Shown: positions 25,101 through 37,968, counted from the first letter of the stretch. The stretch: 64,000 bases of DNA from Streptomyces sp. NBC_00102 (GCF_026343115.1 NZ_JAPEMC010000003.1:434001-498000), one strand, 5' to 3'. Notes: generated from the sequence alone by a model not told the origin. Made by a program: numbers and translations.

Positions 25101-28100
25101 TGCGGCGCCGGGCGGCGCCGCGCGGCCGGTCGACCAGGCGGTCCGGTCGTCGAGTGCGAGCAGGGGCACGGTGAGGCCGCGTCGTCCGGCTCGCGCGGCG
25201 TGGGTGAGGAGCAGCGCCGGGCGGGCGTCGTCGAGCATGTGGGCGATGCGCGCCTCGGGGTACTCCAGGTCGACCGGCAGATAGGCGGCCCCGGCCTTGG
25301 TGACCGCCAGCATCGCGAGCACCTGGTCGGCGGTGCCCTCCAGCGCCAGGGCGACCAGATCGCCGCGGCCGATGCCCCGGTCGTACAGGTGGTGCGCCAA
25401 GTCGTCCGAGAGCAGGTCGAGTTCACCGAAGGTGAGGGCGTCGCCGCCGTCGCGTACCGCGGTGGCCCCTGGGGTACGGGCAGCCTGCGCGCGGAACGCC
25501 TCGGGTGCGGTGCGGGCCGCCGCGGGGCGGGCCGGTCCGTGCGCGACGCGCTCCAGGCTCCGCCGTTCGTCCTCGTCCAGCACCTCCACGGTGTGGACGC
25601 GCCGGGCCGGGTCGGCGGCGAGGGCCGCGAGGAGGCGGGTCAGCCGGTCGGCGAGGGTGTGCGCGGTGGCGGGCAGGAAGAGTTCGGTGGAGAACTCCAG
25701 GACGCCCCGGAGTCCGGCGGGCCGGCCCGAGTCGTCGTACGTCTCCGTGAAGGTGAAGGTCAGATCGAACTTGCTGATGCCGGTGTGCACGGGCTGCTGC
25801 GTCACGGTCAGCCCGGGCAGGCCGATCTCGGCGTCGCCCTGGTTCTGGAGGACGAGCATGGTCTGGAAGAGCGGGTGGTGGTTCTGGGCGCGGACGGGGC
25901 TGAGGGCGTCCACCAGACGCTCGAAGGGCAGGTCCTGGTGGGCGTAGGCCGCCAGGTCGAAGTCCCGAACCCGGTCCACGACTTCGCCGAAGGTCGGGTC
26001 GCCGCTCAGATCGGTGCGCAGCACGAGGGTGTTGACGAAGAAGCCGACCAGGTCGTCGAGTGCCTCGTCGGTGCGGCCGGCCACCGCGGTGCCGAGCGGG
26101 ATGTCCTCGCCGGCGCCGTGGCGGGAGAGCAGGACCGACAAGGCGGCCTGGAGGACCATGAACAGGCTGCTGCCCCGGGTCCGGGCGAGGCCGGCGAGCG
26201 CCCGGTGGGTACCGGCACCGACCGTGAAGGGGTGCGCGTCACCGCGGTGGGCGGGTACGGCGGGCCGGGGACGGTCGTAGGGCAGTTCGAGCAGATCGGG
26301 AGCGCCCGCCAGCGCAGTACGCCAGAAGGCGAGTTGGCGGGCGGCCTGGCCGTCGGGGTCGTCCTCGTCGCCGAGCAGGGCGCGCTGCCAGAGGGTGTAA
26401 TCGGCGTACTGGACGGCGAGTTCGCTCCAGCCCGGCTCCTCGCCCACGGTCCGCGCCCGGTAGGCCTCGCCCAGGTCGCGGGCGAGTGGGGCGAGGGACC
26501 AGCCGTCCCCGGCGATGTGGTGCAGGACCAGCGCCAGGACGTGGGACTCGGGCGCGAGCCTCATCAGCCGAGCCCGCACCGGGAGTTCGGTGCTCACGTC
26601 GAAGGGGTGCGTCACCTCGGCGGTGAGTGCGTCGCCGAGGTCCGCGGGGCCGGTGTCACGCGGTGTCAGGTCCAGGTCGGCGCGAGCGGTGTCGAGCACC
26701 ACCTGCCGGGCCACGCCGTCGGTCTCGGGGAAGACGGTGCGCAGGCTCTCGTGGCGCTCGACCACGTCGGCGAGGGCACGTGCCAGGGCCCGCGCGTCGA
26801 GCGGACCGTCCAGCCGGAGCACCAGCGGCACGTTGTAGGTGGCGCTGGGACCCTCCAGCCGGCCGAGGAACCAGAGGCGCTGCTGCGCGTAGGAGAGCGG
26901 CAGCGGGTCGGGGCGTTCCCCGGTTCTCTCCAGGGGTCTTCTGGCTTCCTCGGCGCCGTCCAGCACGGCGGCGAGGGCGGCCGGGGTGGGGTGCTCGAAG
27001 AGCGCCTTGACCGGGACCTCCACGCCGAGCGCGGTGCGGATGCGCGCCGCGAGACGGGTGGCGAGCAGGGAGTGTCCGCCGAGGGCGAAGAAGTCGTCGT
27101 GGCCGTCGACACGGGTCCCGTCGAGGCCGAGCACGTCGGCGAAGAGGCCGCGGAGGATCTCCTCGCGGGCCGAACGCCCGGAACGTGCGGGCCTGGCCGT
27201 GCGGCCCGGCCCCTTCCGGTCCGGCGCCGGGTGTACGGGTACGGGCAACGCGCGCCGGTCCACCTTGCCGTTGACGGTCAGCGGCAGCGCGTCGAGCGGT
27301 ACGAACACGGAGGGCACCATGTACGCGGGCAGGGACCGGCCGAGCGCCCGGGCGAGGCCGGCGGGTGTCGGGCGTCCGCCGGCGGCGGGCACCACGTAGG
27401 CGACGAGGCGCCGGTCGCCCGGGATGTCCTCGCGGACGACGGCGAAGGAGTCGGCGACGCCCTCGCAGCCGGCCAGGAGGGATTCGATCTCGCCGAGCTC
27501 GATCCGGTAGCCGCGCAGCTTCACCTGTCCGTCGGCGCGGGCGACGTAGGCGATCTGTCCGTCCGGTGTCCAGCGGACGAGGTCGCCGGTGCGGTACATC
27601 CGTCCGCCCGCCGGGCCGTACGGGTCGGCGACGAAGCGGCCCGCGGTCAGCGCCGGCTGTCCGGTGTAGCCCCGGGACACTCCGCGCCCGGCGAGGTACA
27701 GCTCGCCGGTCACGCCGGGCGCGACCGGTCCGAGAGAGGCGTCGAGCACGTACAGCCGCATGCCGTCGAGCGGGCGGCCGATGGGCGGCGGTCCGGCCGG
27801 GAGGCCCGCGGGCACGTCGTAGCGGGTGGCGAAGGTGGTGGTCTCCGTCGGCCCGTACACATGGAGGACGCGCAGGCCGGGCGTGGTGCCGGCGATCCGC
27901 TGCATGGCGTCCGGGGAGGCGAGCTCGCCTCCCGCGCACAGGAGACGCAGGCCCCGGAAGGCCTCCGGGGCGGTCTCGGCGATCACGTTGAAGAGTGCCG
28001 TCGTCAGGAAGACGGCGCTCACTCCGTGTTCCTGGACGGCGTCGGCGAGGACCCGGGCCTCCAGGACGCCCTCGGGCGCGACGACGATCCTGCCGCCGTG

Positions 28101-31100
28101 CAGGAGCGGGGCCCAGATCTCGAAGGTGGAGGCGTCGAAGACGTACGCCGAGTGCATCAGCACCGCGTCGGCGGCGCCCTCGCGCCAGGCGGAGTCGTCG
28201 GCGAGCGCGGCCACGTCGGCGTGGGTGACGCCGACGCCCTTGGGCAGGCCGGTGGAGCCGGAGGTGAACATGGTGTACGCGAGCGCGTCCGGCCCCGGTA
28301 CGGCGGCCGGGCGGCCCGGCCGCTCGGGCGCCCCGCGCAGGATCCGGCCGAGCCGGTCCACCACCAGGACCGGCAGCCGGTCGGCCGTCGCGGTCACCCA
28401 GGGGGAGGCGAGGGCGTCCTCGTCGACGACGAGGACGCGCAACGACGCGACCCCCGCGACCTGTTCGAGCCGCTCCTCGGGCCAGCGCGCGTCCATCGGT
28501 ACGTAGGCACCGGCAGCGCGGACCGCGCCGAGGGAAGCCGTCACGACGGCGGGCGACCGGGCGAGCAGCACACCGATGCCCGCCTCGGGGCCGGAAGCGA
28601 GCCCGGCGAGGGCCCCTGCGAGGTCCGCGGAGAGGGCGTCCAGCTCGGCGTAGCTGAGGGTCGTGGTGGTGTCGGTGACGGCGGGGGCGTCCGGGGTGCG
28701 GAGCGCCTGGGACGCGAAGAGGGCGGGCAGGGTCGCGTCCGGTGCCGCCCCGGTGAGCGGGGTGCCGGTGCCCCAGCGGGTGACCCGGACGCGCTCCCCC
28801 GCGGTCAGCAGGTCGTAGCCGGCGATCGGCCGGCCGGGGTCGGTGGTCACCTGTTCCAGGAGGCGGACGAGCCGGGCGGCGAGGGTTTCGACGGTGTCGC
28901 GGTCGAAGAGGGCGGTGGCGTACTCGATCCCCGATGTGAGGCCGCCGCCGTCGCGTTCCTCGGTGAAGGCGAAGGTGAGGTCGAACTTGCTCAGGCCGTT
29001 GTGGACGAGCCGGTCCTGGACGGTGAGGCCGGGGAATTCGGGGCGGACGGACTCCTGGTTCTGCAGGACCAGCATGGTCTGGAAGAGCGGGTGGTGGTCG
29101 CCGGCCCGGACGGGGTTGAGGCTCTCCACCAGCCGTTCGAAGGGGACGTCCTGGTTCGCGTAGGCGGCGAGGTCGAACTCCCGTACACGCACGAGGAGTT
29201 CCAGGAAGGACGGCTCACCCGACAGGTCGGTGCGCAGGACCAGGGTGTTGACGAAGAACCCGACCAGGTCCTCCAGCGCCTCGTCGGTGCGCCCGGCGAC
29301 GGGGGTGCCGAGCGGGATGTCGTCGCCCGCGCCGTGCCGGTGCAGCAGCACGGCCACCGCGGCCTGGAGCACCATGAAGAGGCTGCTCCCCGACTCCCTC
29401 GCCAGGATCTGGAGCCGGGCGTGCAGCTCGGGGGTCACGTCGAACTCGTGGACGTCGCCCCTCGGGTCGGCGGCCACCGGGCGGGGCCGGTCGAGCGGCA
29501 GGTCGATCAGGCCGGGCAGGTCCGCGAGGGCGGTGTGCCAGTGGTCCAGCTGCTGCCGGAGCGCACTCCCGGGTGCGATGCCGTCGCCCAGGGCGGCGTG
29601 CTGCCAGAGGGTGTAGTCGGCGTACTGGAGCAGGGTGCCGACCGCCGGTGCGGGTCCTCGGCCGGCGAGCCGGTCGCGGTAGGACTCGCCCAGCTGGCGG
29701 GCGAGAGGGGCGAGGGACCAGCCGTCGCCCGCGATGTGGTGCAGGACCAGTACCAGGACGTGACGGCCGGGGGCGGTGCGCAGCAGGCGGGCGCGCAGCG
29801 GCAGGTCGACGGTGACGTCGAACGGCTCACGCACGGCGTCGAACACGGCCTCCTCCAGGTCGGCGGGGGCCACGGGGGCGACCGGCAGCGCGGGAGTGGC
29901 GCCGTCGGCGTCGGCCACCGACTGGTGCGGTGTGCCGTCCCGTTCGGGGAAGAGGGTGCGCAGGGACTCGTGGCGCTCCACGACGTCGTGCAGCGCCGCG
30001 CGCAGTGCGTCCGTGTCGAGGGCGCCGTCGAGTTCGAGGACGAGCGGGATGTTGTAGGTGGAGCTGGGTCCTTCGAGCCGGTTGAGGAACCAGAGCCGCC
30101 GCTGGGCGAAGGAGAGCGGCAGTGGGTCGGGCCGCTGTCCGGCGGGCACCACGGGCGGGCGGGTCCGGGCTTCCGGGTCGAGGGCGCGGGCCAGGCCCGC
30201 GACGGTCGGGTGCTCGAAGAGGGTGCGCACAGCGATCTCGGCGCCCAGGACCGCGCGGACTCGGCTCACCACGCGCATGGCGAGGAGCGAGTGGCCGCCG
30301 AGGTCGAAGAAGTCGCTGTGCGGGCCGACTTCGGTCAGCTGCAGGACGTCGGCGAAGATCCCGGCGAGCAGTTCCTCCCGGAGCGTGAGCCGTCCGGGCA
30401 GGGTGGGTCCCTCGGTGTGCGGATCGGGTTCGGGCAGGGCCCGCCGGTCCACCTTGCCGTTGGGCAGGAGGGGCAGCGCGTCCAGTACGACGACGGCGGA
30501 GGGCACCATGTGGTGCGGGAGTGCCTCGGCGAGGGCGTCGCGCAGGGCGACGGGGCGTACGGCGGGGTCGTCGGTCACGGCGTAGCCGACGAGGCGGCGC
30601 CGGCCGGGCGCGTCCTCGCGGATCACCGCGCAGGCGCCCGTGACCCCGGGGTTCGCCAGGAGTGCTGCCTCCACTTCCCCCAACTCGATCCGGAATCCTC
30701 GGAGTTTGACCTGGTCGTCGGCGCGGGCCAGGTATTCGAGCTGTCCGTCTCCGTTCCACCGCACCAGGTCGCCGGTCCGGTACATGCGGGTGCCGTCGGG
30801 GGTGAAGGGGTCGGCGACGAAGTGTTGGGCGGTCAGGGCGGGCCGGTGCAGGTAGCCCCGGGCGAGGTTGGGCCCGGAGAGGTACAGCTCCCCCGTGACG
30901 CCGGGGGGTACGGGGCGCAGCCGGGCGTCGAGCACATGGGCGCGCATGGTGTCCACCGGCCGGCCGATCGGGACCGCTTCGGCCGCTGCCGCGGTCCGGG
31001 GGCCGGCCGCGCGGTGCGCGGTGGCGTCGATGGTCGCCTCGGTGGGCCCGTAGAGGTTGTGCGCTTCGGCGCCCCAGCGGTCGGCGATCCCGTCGGCGAG

Positions 31101-34100
31101 GGCGCGCGGCAGCGGTTCGCCGCCGCAGAGGACGGCGCGCAGCCGGGGCAGGGGTGCGGCATGGGCCGTCCCGGCGAGGACGTGGGTCAGGTGCGAGGGC
31201 ACGAACTGGGCGACGGTGACGCCGAACCGGCCCATCCAGGAGACGAGTTCGTCGGGTTCCCGGTTGGCCCGGGGCGGCAGCACGCAGACCTCGGCGCCGT
31301 TCATCAGCGGGAGCCACAGCTCCCACACGGAGGCGTCGAAGCTGGTGGAGGTGCGGGCGAGGACCCGGTCCTCCTCCGTGAGGTCAAGGTGGTCCGCCAT
31401 CCACGCCATGTGGTTGGCCAGCGCGGCGTGGGGCACGACCACACCCTTGGGGCGTCCGGTGGAGCCGGAGGTGTAGATGACGTACGCCGGGTCCTGCGGG
31501 TGGGGTACGTGCCGGAAGTCCGGGAGTTCCGGGGCGTCCTGGGCTTCCCGGTCCGCCGGGGCGTCGAGGACGAGCCGGTCCACGCCGGCCTCGGGCAGTG
31601 AGGGCCCGGTGGCTTCCGTGGTGAGCAGCAGGACGGGCCGGGCGTCGTCGAGCATGTGCCGGATGCGGGCCTGCGGGTACTCCGGGTCGACGGGTACGTA
31701 GGCGGCGCCGGCCCGCAGCACGGCCAGCATGGCGACGACGGTGTGCGCGGACGGGGGTGCGGCGATGGCCACCCGGTCCTCGCGGCCCGCGCCGCGCGCG
31801 CGGAGCGTGCGGGCGAGGGTGTCGGCGCGGGCGTCGAGTTCGGCGTAGGTGAGGGTGGTGCGCTCGTCGCGGACCGCGACCGCGTGGGGGGTGCGCGCGG
31901 CCTGTTCCCGGATCGCCTCGGGGGCGGTGAGGGCGGGCAACGGCCGGTCACGGCCGCGGCCTTGGGCGAGCATCCGGTCCCGCTCGTCCGGTCCGAGCGG
32001 GTCGAGGTCCCCGACGGGGAGGTCGGGGTCGGCGACGGCGAGGGTGAGCACGCGGGCGAAGCGGTCGCTCAGACCGTGGGCGGTGGCGGCGTCGAAGAGG
32101 TCGGTGGCGTACTCCAGGTACCCGCCGATACCGGCGGGTGAACCAGCGAAGTCCCTTTCGGACGAGTCGAGTTCGGTGAGCGAGAACGTCAGGTCGAACT
32201 TGCTGATCCCGGTGTGCCGGGACCGGTCCCGGGTGGTGATCCCGGGCAGGTCGAGGTCGGTCCGGTCCTGGTTCTGGAGGACCAGCATGGTCTGGAAGAG
32301 CGGGTGGTGGCCGCCGGACCGCTCGGGGTTGACGGCTTCCACGATCCGCTCGAAGGGGAGGTCGCCGTGGCTGAAGGCGGCGATGTCGAACTCCCTTACT
32401 CGTTCCAGCAGTTCGCGGAAGGTCGGGTCGCCAGAGAGGTCCGTGCGCAGGACGACGGTGTTGACGAAGAACCCGACCAGATCGCCGAGGGCCTCGTCGG
32501 AGCGGCCCGCCGCCGCGGTGCCCAGCGGGATGTCGGTACCGGCGCCGTGGGCGTGCAGCGCCACCGCCAGCGCCGCCTGGAGCACCATGAAGGGGGTGCA
32601 GCCGGCCGCGCGGGCGAGCCGGACGAGCGCGGCGTGTTCGGCGGCGGGCAGGGCGAAGGGCACCGCGTCGCCCCGGTGGCCGGCCACGGCGGGGCGGGGC
32701 CGGTCGAGGGGCAGGTCGAGCAGGTCGGGGGCGCCGCGCAGGGCTTCCCGCCAGTGGGCGAGCTGGATCGCGGCCAGGCTCTCCGGATCGGACTCGTCGC
32801 CGAGCAGTCCGCGCTGCCAGAGGGTGTAGTCGGCGTACTGCACCGGCAGCGCGGGCCAGTCGGGGGTGCCGGTGCCCTCGGCCCGGGCGCGGTAGGCGGC
32901 GCCGAGATCGCGGACGAGGGGGGCGAGGGACCAGCCGTCGGCGACGACGTGGTGGAGAACGAGGACCAACTGGTGGGATTCCGGGCCCTGCTGGAGCAGC
33001 CAGGCCCGGACGGACGGGTCGCCGGCGAGATCGAAGGGCTCGGCGATCAGACGGCGGATCGTTTCCTCCGCCCAGGCTCCGGCCGCTCCGGTGTCGGTCA
33101 CCCCGGCCGGGGGCCGCCGGACGGTCAGGGGGACCAGCTCCGCCGCGACGGCCGCGTCCAGGACGTGCTGGCGGGGTACGCCGTCGGTCTCGGCGAAGAC
33201 GGTGCGCAGGCTCTCGTGGCGGGCGACCACGTCGGCCAGCGCGCCCCTCAGGGCCTGGACGTCGAGCGGGCCGTCCAGCTCCAGGACGAGCGGAATGGTG
33301 TAGGTGTCGCCGGGGCCCTCGGCCCTGTTGAGGAACCAGAGCCGCTGCTGCGCGAAGGAGAGCGGAACCGCCTCGGGGCGCGGCTGCGGCGCGAGGGCGG
33401 GCCGGGCCGTGCCCGCGGTGTCGAGGACCGCGGCGAGCGAGGCGACCGTGGGGTGGTCGAAGAGGGTGCGCAGGCCGAGTTCGGCGCCCAGGGCGGCACG
33501 GACCCGGCCGGTGAGGCGGGTGGCGAGCAGCGAATGGCCGCCCAAGGAGAAGAAGTTGTCGTCGGCCCCGACGGCGGCGACGCCGAGGACGTCGGCGAAC
33601 AGACCGGCCAGCACCTCTTCGTACGCGGTGCGCGGGGCGCGGCCGGTGGTGGCCGCGGCGGGGGGTTCGGGCAGGGCGCGGCGGTCGACCTTGCCGTTGG
33701 GGTTGAGCGGGAGCGCGTCGAGCGCGACGAACACCGAGGGCACCATGTACGCGGGCAGGGCTCGGCCCACCCGGCGGGCGAGCGCCGTGTCGTCGAGCGC
33801 CCGGGTGCCGGCGGCCGGCACCAGGTACGCGACGAGCCGGCGGTCGCCGGGTATGTCCTCACGGACCAGGACGCAGGCGGCGCGGACTCCGGGGTCCGCG
33901 AGCAGGGTGCTCTCGATCTCGGCCGGTTCGATGCGGTATCCGCGCAGCTTGACCTGCCCGTCCGCGCGTCCGACGTACTCGATCTCGCCGCGCGCGGTCC
34001 AGCGCACGAGGTCGCCGGTGCGGTACATGCGGGCCCCGTGCGGGCCGTACGGGTCGGCGACGAACCGGCCCGCGGTCAGGGCCGGGCGCCCCCGGTAGCC

Positions 34101-36716
34101 GCGCGCGACGCCGCGTCCGGCCACGTACAGCTCGCCCACCACGCCGGGCGGCACCAGGGCGAGGCCGGCGTCGAGGACGTGCAGCCGCATCCCGTCGAGG
34201 GGGCGGCCGATGGGCGGCAGTCCGCCCGCGTCGGCGGCCACCCGGTGGCGGGCGGCGAAGGTGGTGGTCTCGGTGGGGCCGTACACGTGCAGGACCTGGG
34301 TGCGGGGTGCGGCGGCGGCCACCCGCTGCATCAGGTCCGGGGTGGCGGCCTCGCCACCGGCGGCGACCAGCCGCAGCCCGGCGAAGGCCGACGGGTCGGC
34401 CTCGGCCACCACGTTGAACAGGGCCGTGGTGAGGAACAGCGCGGTCACCCCGTACCGGTCGACGAGCCCGGTGAGGACGGGCGCCTCCAGGACGCCGGAG
34501 GGCGCGACGACCACCCGGCCGCCGTGCAGGAGCGGAACCCAGATCTCGAAGGTGGAGGCGTCGAAGACGTACGCGGAGTGCATCAGCACCGCCTCGCACG
34601 CCCGGCCCGTCCAGGTGGTGTCGGCGGTCAGGGCGAGCACGTCCGCGTGGGTCACCCCGACCCCCTTGGGCAGGCCGGTGGATCCGGAGGTGAACATCAC
34701 GTAGGCGAGCCGGTCGGGGTGCGTCGCCTCCGGGAGGCGTCCCGGCGCCGGTGGGGCGCCGCGCAGCACCCGGCCGAGGGTGTCGACGACGATCACCGGC
34801 AGGACGGCGGTGGTCACCTTCACCCAGTTCTGCCCGGCCGCTGCCTCGTCGACCACCAGGGCTCGGACCCCGGCGACCTCCGCGACGCGGCCGAGGCGCT
34901 CCTCGGGCCAGGCGGCGTCCATCGGTACGTACGCGGCGCCCGCGCCGACCACGCCGAGGGTGGCGGCCACCACCGCGGCGGAGCGGTCCACGAGAACACC
35001 GACACCGTCCTCGGCCGCGAGTCCCCAGCCCGCCAGCGCTCCGGAGAGTTCCGCCGCGTCGCGGGCCAGCTCCCGGTAGGTGAGCGTGACGTCGCCGTCC
35101 ACCACCGCCGGGGCGTCCGGGGTGCGCCGGGCCTGTGATGCGAACGCCTCCGCGAGACTCGTGGCCGGTGGCGGGACCGGCAGTTCGGCGCCACGGCCGT
35201 GGGCGAGGAGTTCCCGGGCGGCCTGTTCGTCGAGCAACGGCAGCTCACGCAGGGGGGTTTCGGTGTCCGCAGCGGCGAGGGCCTTCAGGAAGGAGACGAC
35301 GGCGCGCTGGCTCAGCCGCACGTCCTCGGGGCGGTACAGCTCCGGGTTGGCGTCGAACCCGATCAACGGACCCGTACCTTCGGAGCGTTCGGAGACGAAG
35401 AGGGAGACGTCGTCGACCGGGCCGATGGACAGCACGCGGGAGGTGGCGGGGCTGCCGGCGAACTCGAGGTCGTACTCGTAGCCCATGATGTTGACGACGA
35501 CGTCCGTCAGACGTGCCGCGTCGTCGGCCATCCTGAGCTCGCGGGCGAGCTGCTCGCGGGAGAAGCGCCGGTGGCGCAGGGCGCCGCGCATCTCCAGGGC
35601 GACGGCGCGGACGAGTTCGCCGACCGTCATGTCGGTGGTGATGCCCAGCCGCAGCGGCACGATGTTGGCGGTCATGCCGACGATGTGCCGCAGTCCGCCG
35701 TGGCGGCCGTTGGAGGCGAGACCCACGACGACGTCCCTGGTGCCGGTGGCCCGGCCCACGTAGGCGGCGACCGCGCTCACCAGCACGGCGGTCCAGCTGG
35801 TGCGGTTGGCGGCGGCGAGCCGGCGCAGATCGTCGAGGACGGTCACGGGCAGGGTCTCACCGGTGTGCAGGTGCACGCCGTCCGCGTCCGCCCCGGCGGG
35901 AGTGGCCGGGGCGGGGACGTCGGCGCGGCGGCGGATGAGCGGTGTACCGCCCCGCGTGCCGGCCCCGTCGGCCTCGTCCGTCCTACCGGCCTCGTCCGTC
36001 TTACCGGCCCCGTCCGTCCCACCGGCCTCGTCGGAGGCTGAGCCGTCGGCGTCCGGCGCCCGGTCGGCGAACTTGGCGGTCCAGTAGGCGCGGTCCGCCT
36101 CGTACCGTTCGGAGACGAGGTAGGCGGCCTCGTCGGCGAGGAGGCCCGCGAGCGGGGCGGGCGCCGGCAGCTCGGCCCCGGCGATGTCCTCGCCCCGCAG
36201 GACGCGTGCGTAGAGGTCGGCCACGATGCGGGCGAAGACGGCGCCGCCGAGGCCGTCCACGACGATGTGGTGGAAGCGGATGTACCAGTAGTGCCATCGG
36301 GGGCCGAGGCGCAGCAGCGCCAGGCTGTGGCGCGGGGTGTCGATGCTGTCGACGGTGGCCATGTCCTCGGCCAGGTAGCGCTCGGCGGCGGCCGCGGGAT
36401 CTTCGGTGGCGGAGAGGTCGACCAGGCGGAGCTGGTCGGTGCGGGACCGGGGGTGCGGCGCGATCCGCTGGCGCACGGTGCCGTCCCTGAGGACGAACTC
36501 GGTGTTGAGGCTGTCGCAGAGGGCGACCGCGCGGGCGACGGCGGCGGCGAAGACCTCCGCGTCGAGGTCGCCGCGGATCTCGAAGCACTCGGCGATGTTG
36601 AACTTCGGGCTCTCCGGTTCGACCAGTTGGCCGTACCACACGCCTTGCTGAGCCACAGTCAGTTCGAAAAGGTCATCGGGAATCGAACGAGACGGGATCG
36701 AGTCGTTTTCAGTCAT
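22179..36716 (-). CDS. NRPS, four modules ending in epimerase (C-A-T x4, E)
   Basis: 4845 residues. It opens with a condensation domain having an intact HHIVVDG but no upstream carrier, so it should accept an acyl donor (starter-type C). Modules follow with cores near residues 719 (A1), 1795 (A2), 2862 (A3) and 3932 (A4). Hand-read codes are A1 DAFFVAVTFK, A2 DAWQLGLIDK, A3 DAFFLAVTFK and A4 DAWQLGLIDK. The DAWQ codes match known glutamine codes; the DAFF codes are not recognised and look aliphatic. T1-T3 are GGHS carriers. T4 is GGDSI and precedes an epimerase ([17 protein letters not shown]), so residue 4 should be D-Gln. Every C domain keeps HHxxxDG. The ATG at 36716 has AAGG 11 bp upstream; longer upstream frames lack coding character. 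Product: acyl-X-Gln-X-D-Gln passed to NRPS2. Confidence 0.93.
35976..36029. repeat. 18-bp minisatellite inside the first condensation domain
   Basis: Three contiguous 18-bp units, GTCCGTC(C/T)(T/C)ACCGGCC(T/C)C, lie in NRPS1 with degenerate partial units on both sides. On the coding strand they encode repeats of the type E-A-G-R/K-T-D around residue 235. This forms a disordered loop between HHxxxDG and the middle of the domain. The length is a multiple of three, so copy changes keep the frame. Confidence 0.8.
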
Positions 36717-37217
36717 GCCGGTCGACACCTTTGGGGAGAGATTTCGGGGACGACGGAGAGCGCGGGGAGGAAATCCGCCACACCTGTGCGCACATCGTCG
36801 GAAAAGGGGTCCGCGGAAGCGGAGAGAAGAGCCGGCGCGCACCGCTCGGCGCAAAACCACCGGAGTCTTGCGCCGGGCGCATTCAACCGGCGCACGACCC
36901 GATCCCGCTCCCCCGAAAGGGACGCTGGATGAATCACCGGTGTTTTCCGGATGGCTCGCGCGCATTCCGCTCGGTGGCACAGGAAAGCTGTCCACCGAAA
37001 ATGGATCAGGAGCCGGTCACACCCTGATCGATTCCGTTCCAACGAATCCCATCAGGGCTTCGAAAAGAACAGAATCGATCAGGATGCGTACAGAAACGCA
37101 AGCGGAGGCACCATTTCCCCCTGGAGCGTGCTTTGAAAGCAGCGCCGTCCGCCCGGCAAGCGGCACGGCGACGACACGCCCCGGCAGGGCGGTGCGCTCC
37201 CGCGCACCGGCGGCCGA
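36717..37217 (-). promoter_or_regulatory. 501-bp spacer between mbtH and NRPS1 with a hairpin at 37023-37083
   Basis: No credible gene lies here; the short frames lack streptomycete codon bias. CCTGATCGATTCCGTTC (37023-37039) and GAACAGAATCGATCAGG (37067-37083) form a 17-bp stem with one mismatch and a 27-base loop. Read on the minus strand the hairpin lies about 135 bp past the mbtH stop and 300 bp before NRPS1. It may attenuate readthrough from mbtH, or NRPS1 may have its own promoter downstream. Confidence 0.5.
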
Positions 37218-37436
37218 CTACTCGGCCGTGGCCTCCATCGCCCGTACCAGGCCGGCGGGCCGCATGTCGGTCCAGGCTGCCTCGATCGCGTCCAGACACT
37301 CCTGACGCGACCCCTCCGGGCCGACGGCACGCCAGCCGCCCGGGATCTCGATGCGCGCGGGCCACAGCGAGTACTGACCCTCGTCGTTGACCAGCGCCAC
37401 GAACCGTCCCGACTCGTCATCGAAAGGATTGGTCAC
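37218..37436 (-). CDS. MbtH-family NRPS accessory protein
   Basis: 72 residues with the family hallmarks: NPFDDESGRFVALVNDEGQYSLWP near the N-terminus, then PGGWRAVGPEGSRQECLDAIEAAWTDMRP. MbtH proteins bind NRPS adenylation domains and support their folding or activity. It is the first gene of the minus-strand NRPS locus and should assist the six adenylation domains downstream. The GTG start has GGGGGA about 6 bp upstream. A 501-bp spacer separates it from NRPS1, unusually long for this gene pair. Confidence 0.95.
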   Translation of the reverse strand: MTNPFDDESGRFVALVNDEGQYSLWPARIEIPGGWRAVGPEGSRQECLDAIEAAWTDMRPAGLVRAMEATAE

Positions 37437-37968
37437 GGCCGTCCCCCACCTGTTCTCGCTCTTTCTTCGACATGTTCACCAGGCATTCCCGGGAACATCA
37501 CGCCGGATCACTCCCGCCGCGACTCCGCCGGCCCCCGACCCTTTTCCGCCACCTCGGTCATACGGGAGCAGTGGCATATCGCACGCTCTTTCGATCGACC
37601 TCGGCATCCGGATCGGGGTCACCCCGACTTCACCCGTTCATGCCAATCACATTAGAGGATGCACGGCTGTCAAAGGTTCTATTCGCCCCATTGCCACCTG
37701 ACCCCCATTTCGGCGAGGCGACCCACCTCGCCCTGGACATATGCCAAGCGATCATCAGCGAACCCGTTCAGTCGCTCCGTGTCCCGATTGCACGGATATC
37801 GCTGAATTTGGCCCCTGGCATTTCATGGAAGCGCCCGCGCGCGCCCGCAGACGCCGTCGCGCCGAATGATCCAACCGAGCTACCGTGCGCCGGGCACGCG
37901 CCCCGTCCGCCGCCCGTCACCCGCACACGGCGACCGTCCGCGGCGCCCGTCCCCCGTAGCGCGCCCCG
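37437..37968. promoter_or_regulatory. Upstream region of the NRPS locus
   Basis: 532 bp without a convincing gene. GC content falls clearly between about 37560 and 37830, as expected of a promoter region. On the minus strand a TTGACA lies at 37668-37673, some 230 bp before mbtH, followed by an AT-richer stretch that could hold a -10 box. No regulator gene or known operator was recognised nearby. Confidence 0.4.

Noticed and set aside
22287..31601. A 3104-codon plus-strand open frame across the NRPS1 region (and a similar 1195-codon frame at 16801-20388)
   Set aside because: It is the antisense shadow of the GC-rich NRPS genes. The translation is low-complexity Gly/Arg/Val-rich with no domains, whereas the minus-strand frames carry complete NRPS motifs.
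36713..37042. A 109-codon minus-strand frame in the mbtH-NRPS1 spacer
   Set aside because: Codon usage is not streptomycete-like, there is no Shine-Dalgarno, and it includes the hairpin; treated as leader sequence.
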